Source: Bog-756 sp049517675 (GTDB lineage Bacteria > Actinomycetota > Acidimicrobiia > Acidimicrobiales > RAAP-2). From it: 64,000 bases of DNA. The notes beneath the pieces are model-generated. The model made no database searches. It saw nothing but the letters and a program-made list of their open reading frames with translations, and was not told where the DNA came from. The position numbers and the translations under genes were made by a program. The number at the start of each line of letters is the position of its first letter. Positions within the stretch are counted from its first letter, which is position 1. The stretch is from the NCBI GenBank assembly GCA_049517675.1, contig JBEKRV010000015.1, positions 1 through 64,000 of the forward strand. Direction: 5' to 3'. Positions 61,635 through 64,000 of the stretch are shown piece after piece.

Positions 61635-64000
61635 TCATCGTCCGGCGAGGAAGTCGGCGGCGTCGGCCGCCAGTGCGGTCCGGTCGATCTTGGACTGGTG
61701 TCGCCGATCGACCGGGAGGGCTCCTTCGAGGACCGCCGCCACCCGGTGGGTGCAGGCGTCGCGGACCGCGACGCGCAACGGGCGGACGGCGACCCGGAGC
61801 GGGCCGACGCCCTCGACGACGACGCACAGGACCTGGCAGCCGGCCGGGCCGACTCCCACCGCGGCCACCTGTCGGCCGATGGCCTCCCGGATCGGCCCTT
61901 CGACGCCGACGCTGGTCAGCGGTCCGTCCGCGGTGTCGATGACGTGGCGGCGCCTGCCGAGCTGGAAGAGCAGACCGTCCTCGACATAGCCGACGTCGCC
62001 GGTGCGGTGGAACCGGAGCCCGTCGTGGACGGACCAGGTCGCCGCATCGGCGGACCATGCCGCGTCGTATCCGTCGAACATCCACGGCGCGTGCACCAGG
62101 ATCTCTCCCCAGCCGTCCCCGTCGTCGAGCGGACGGGTGGGATCGTCGAGCGGGGTGATCACGACGGTGCACCCCGGTACGGGGCGACCGGTGCAGTTGC
62201 CACCGAGCCGGCCCACCCGGTCGGGACTGGTCCCGTCGGTGACCGGAAGGCACTCGGTCATGCCGTAGGGCGCACGTACATCGCCACCGGTGATCCGACG
62301 GATCCCCTCGACCAGGTCGACGGGGACGGGCGCCCCGGCCAGCATGACCAGGTCGACGGGGGCCGTCCGTCCCCCGGCGGTGGACAGGATCCGGCGGGCC
62401 GAGGCGGGGGAGAGCCACGCCACCGTGACCCGGGCCCGACGCAGTGCGGCGGCCAACTCGTCGAACCCGAGCGCGGAGGGCTCGGCCACGTCGAAGTCGG
62501 GACGCACGCAGGTCATCTGCAGCGACGGGGCGAGGAGCATGAACGGGCCGAACGAGGTGGTGAACGCGTCGCCCGGCCGCATCCCGAACAGGGGCGCGAC
62601 CACCTCGCGCTGGGCGGCCAGGGCCCCGTGGGTGTAGCGGACCGCCTTGGCCGGGCCGGTGGCCCCGGAGGTGTGGACGATGGCGGCGACGTCAGCGGCT
62701 CCGACCGCCTCCGGGACGATCGCCGACGTCGGGGCCCCGGCCCGGCCGAGGTCGACGGCGCCCGGGAACGGGGTGAAGCAAGCCATGGTGGATCCGGGGG
62801 CGAACCGGAGGGCCCGGGCGAGCGCCAACGTGGCCGCTGTCCCGACGGTCCACGACGGGGCGCTCGCCCGGATCAACGTGCGGAGCCGGCGGATCCCGGC
62901 CGATGCGTCGGCCACCACGGGGATCCCTCCGGCCTTCCACACCGCGCCGGCGGCGACCAGGAGCTCGCAGCTCGGGGGGACGAGCAACGACACCCGATCG
63001 CCGGGGCGCATGCCGCCGTCGATCAGGGTGCGGGCGGCTGCCGAGGAACGGGCGTCGAGGTCGGCCCAGGTCAGCACCCCGTCCGGTCCGTCGTAGGCGG
63101 GCGAGGTGTCGTCGCTGCGGTCCCCGAGCGCGGCCAGTACCGACACGAATCCCGTGTGGTCCCCATCGACCCCGGCCGTCGTCGACGGGTGTCTGAGTCG
63201 GTCGAGCCATCGGGCGACGACGTCGCCCACCGGTGCGTCGAGCGTCACCAGGTGGCCGGCGTCGACGAACCGCTCGACATCGGCATGGCGTATCCGGGAC
63301 CGCAGGTCGGCCAGGAACCGGTCGTGGAACACCGGGTCCCGGCCGCCCCAGAGCAGCAGGGTCGGTCGGGGGTGGGCGTCCAGGACGGCGGCACACTCCT
63401 GGAGCGCCGCGTAGGACGGGTCGTCCGGGGTGAGGGGGATGTCGGCCACGAAGTCTCGGACGGCCTCACGGCGGTCGGCACCCCGGTACGGGGCGCGGAG
63501 CGCGTCCCGGTGGGTGCGCGACGTCATCATCGCCGTCCCGGCCACGAAGGCGGACGTCCGGCGGCAGCTGAGGTCGACCAGGGTCCGGGCGGCGGCGATG
63601 AGTGGCGGGACGGCGACGTCGGCCGGCTTGGCCACGGCCGTGTCGGCGAGGACGAGGGCCTCCACCTCGAGTGAGCCCGAGGCGCCGACGGCGATCGGCC
63701 CGCCCCAGTCGTGGGCGGCGAGGACGAAGGGCCCGTCGACCTCCTGGTGGCAGAAGTTCACCAACTCGAGCACCCGATCGGCCAGGCGCCGGGGTCGGCC
63801 CCGCTCCGACCATCCCATTCCGGTCTGATCCACGGCGACGACCCGCCAGGCGGGTGCCAGGGTGGTGAGGACGTCGCGCCACACGTATGCCCAGGTCGGG
63901 TTCCCGTGGACGCACACGATCGTCCCATCCGGACCGGGCCCGGTGTCGAGGACGTGCCAGTCGACTGGCCGGCCGTCGGATCCGTCGATGGTGACCCGTC
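61635..64000 (-). CDS. oleBC: OleBC fusion: beta-lactone decarboxylase plus beta-lactone synthetase (5' end missing)
   Basis: The frame stays open to the window edge, so the N-terminus is missing. The first part, about 270 residues, is an alpha/beta-hydrolase: CVHGNPTWAYVWRDVL, VDQTGMGWSERG, and LAAHDWGGPIAVG with an Asp nucleophile as in OleB and haloalkane dehalogenases; LWGGRDPVFHD and DAGHLVTLD complete the triad. The second part, about 500 residues, is an ANL ligase: IVHTSGATGPAKAVRYTHGAL (in part), APYGMTECLPV, HRTGDVGYVEDG and QSKIDRTAL. Such OleB-OleC fusions occur in actinobacteria like Micrococcus. OleC forms the beta-lactone and OleB decarboxylates it to a cis-olefin. oleA is expected beyond 64 kb. 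Confidence 0.9.
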   Translation of the reverse strand, partial: RVTIDGSDGRPVDWHVLDTGPGPDGTIVCVHGNPTWAYVWRDVLTTLAPAWRVVAVDQTGMGWSERGRPRRLADRVLELVNFCHQEVDGPFVLAAHDWGGPIAVGASGSLEVEALVLADTAVAKPADVAVPPLIAAARTLVDLSCRRTSAFVAGTAMMTSRTHRDALRAPYRGADRREAVRDFVADIPLTPDDPSYAALQECAAVLDAHPRPTLLLWGGRDPVFHDRFLADLRSRIRHADVERFVDAGHLVTLDAPVGDVVARWLDRLRHPSTTAGVDGDHTGFVSVLAALGDRSDDTSPAYDGPDGVLTWADLDARSSAAARTLIDGGMRPGDRVSLLVPPSCELLVAAGAVWKAGGIPVVADASAGIRRLRTLIRASAPSWTVGTAATLALARALRFAPGSTMACFTPFPGAVDLGRAGAPTSAIVPEAVGAADVAAIVHTSGATGPAKAVRYTHGALAAQREVVAPLFGMRPGDAFTTSFGPFMLLAPSLQMTCVRPDFDVAEPSALGFDELAAALRRARVTVAWLSPASARRILSTAGGRTAPVDLVMLAGAPVPVDLVEGIRRITGGDVRAPYGMTECLPVTDGTSPDRVGRLGGNCTGRPVPGCTVVITPLDDPTRPLDDGDGWGEILVHAPWMFDGYDAAWSADAATWSVHDGLRFHRTGDVGYVEDGLLFQLGRRRHVIDTADGPLTSVGVEGPIREAIGRQVAAVGVGPAGCQVLCVVVEGVGPLRVAVRPLRVAVRDACTHRVAAVLEGALPVDRRHQSKIDRTALAADAADFLAGR

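Overview
The window is about 70% GC, with tightly packed, often overlapping genes, many GTG starts, actinobacterial TANNNT -10 boxes, two coenzyme F420 genes (cofD, cofE) and a mycothiol-type enzyme family. This points to a high-GC actinobacterium. A secreted amidase carries six repeats of about 42 residues built on GYWLVASDGG, a type I associate with Acidimicrobiia, so a member of that class is the best guess. No rRNA, tRNA, CRISPR array, insertion sequence or prophage was seen. The content is mainly core metabolism and cell envelope.

Layout. 0-7 kb: F420 side-chain synthesis (cofE, cofD, minus strand), then three overlapping family-4 glycosyltransferases and a GDP-sugar reductase/dehydratase (plus strand). 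7-12.4 kb: a family-2 glycosyltransferase fused to a large membrane region, coupled to a DUF5719 protein. 12.4-23.3 kb: ftsH, a CPBP membrane protein, a large GT-C-like membrane protein, a stand-alone LON domain protein, the repeat amidase, phosphomannomutase, a Trm112-like protein and a phosphoglucose/phosphomannose isomerase. 23.4-30.1 kb: a long structured leader RNA before hpf, then secA, prfB, ftsE and ftsX. 30.1-36.2 kb: a secreted lipase, a beta-lactamase-fold hydrolase, a sugar nucleotidyltransferase, an acyl-CoA synthetase and an acyl-CoA dehydrogenase. 36.2-40 kb: an archaeal-type riboflavin synthase beside bioA-bioF-bioD. 40-46.6 kb: an SCO6745-like protein, a small NfeD-like protein with an SPFH protein, a LuxR-type response regulator and a CHASE-GGDEF-EAL protein. 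46.7-54.7 kb: an ABC-F ATPase, dus, maf, small DUF3039 and HTH genes, a fatty acid desaturase, VOC and GAP-family proteins, then bioB with the auxiliary gene bsaP. 54.7-64 kb: enoyl-CoA hydratase, ahcY, a mycothiol-type enzyme, metY-metX, and an oleD-oleBC pair cut by the window end.

How genes work together. The isomerase and phosphomannomutase can supply mannose-1-phosphate for GDP-sugars used by the early glycosyltransferase cluster. bioA, bioF, bioD, bioB and bsaP cover the conversion of the pimeloyl thioester to biotin from two separate sites. ahcY, metY and metX cover homocysteine recovery and direct sulfhydrylation. oleD and oleBC suggest head-to-head fatty acid condensation to beta-lactones or long-chain olefins, with oleA expected just beyond 64 kb.

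Two themes stand out beyond the gene list. Many starts lack a Shine-Dalgarno site but have a TANNNT hexamer 6-7 nt upstream, which predicts widespread leaderless transcription. The hpf leader of about 370 nt carries several well-formed stems and is a good candidate for a raiA-motif RNA, possibly overlapping a leaderless 32-codon peptide.
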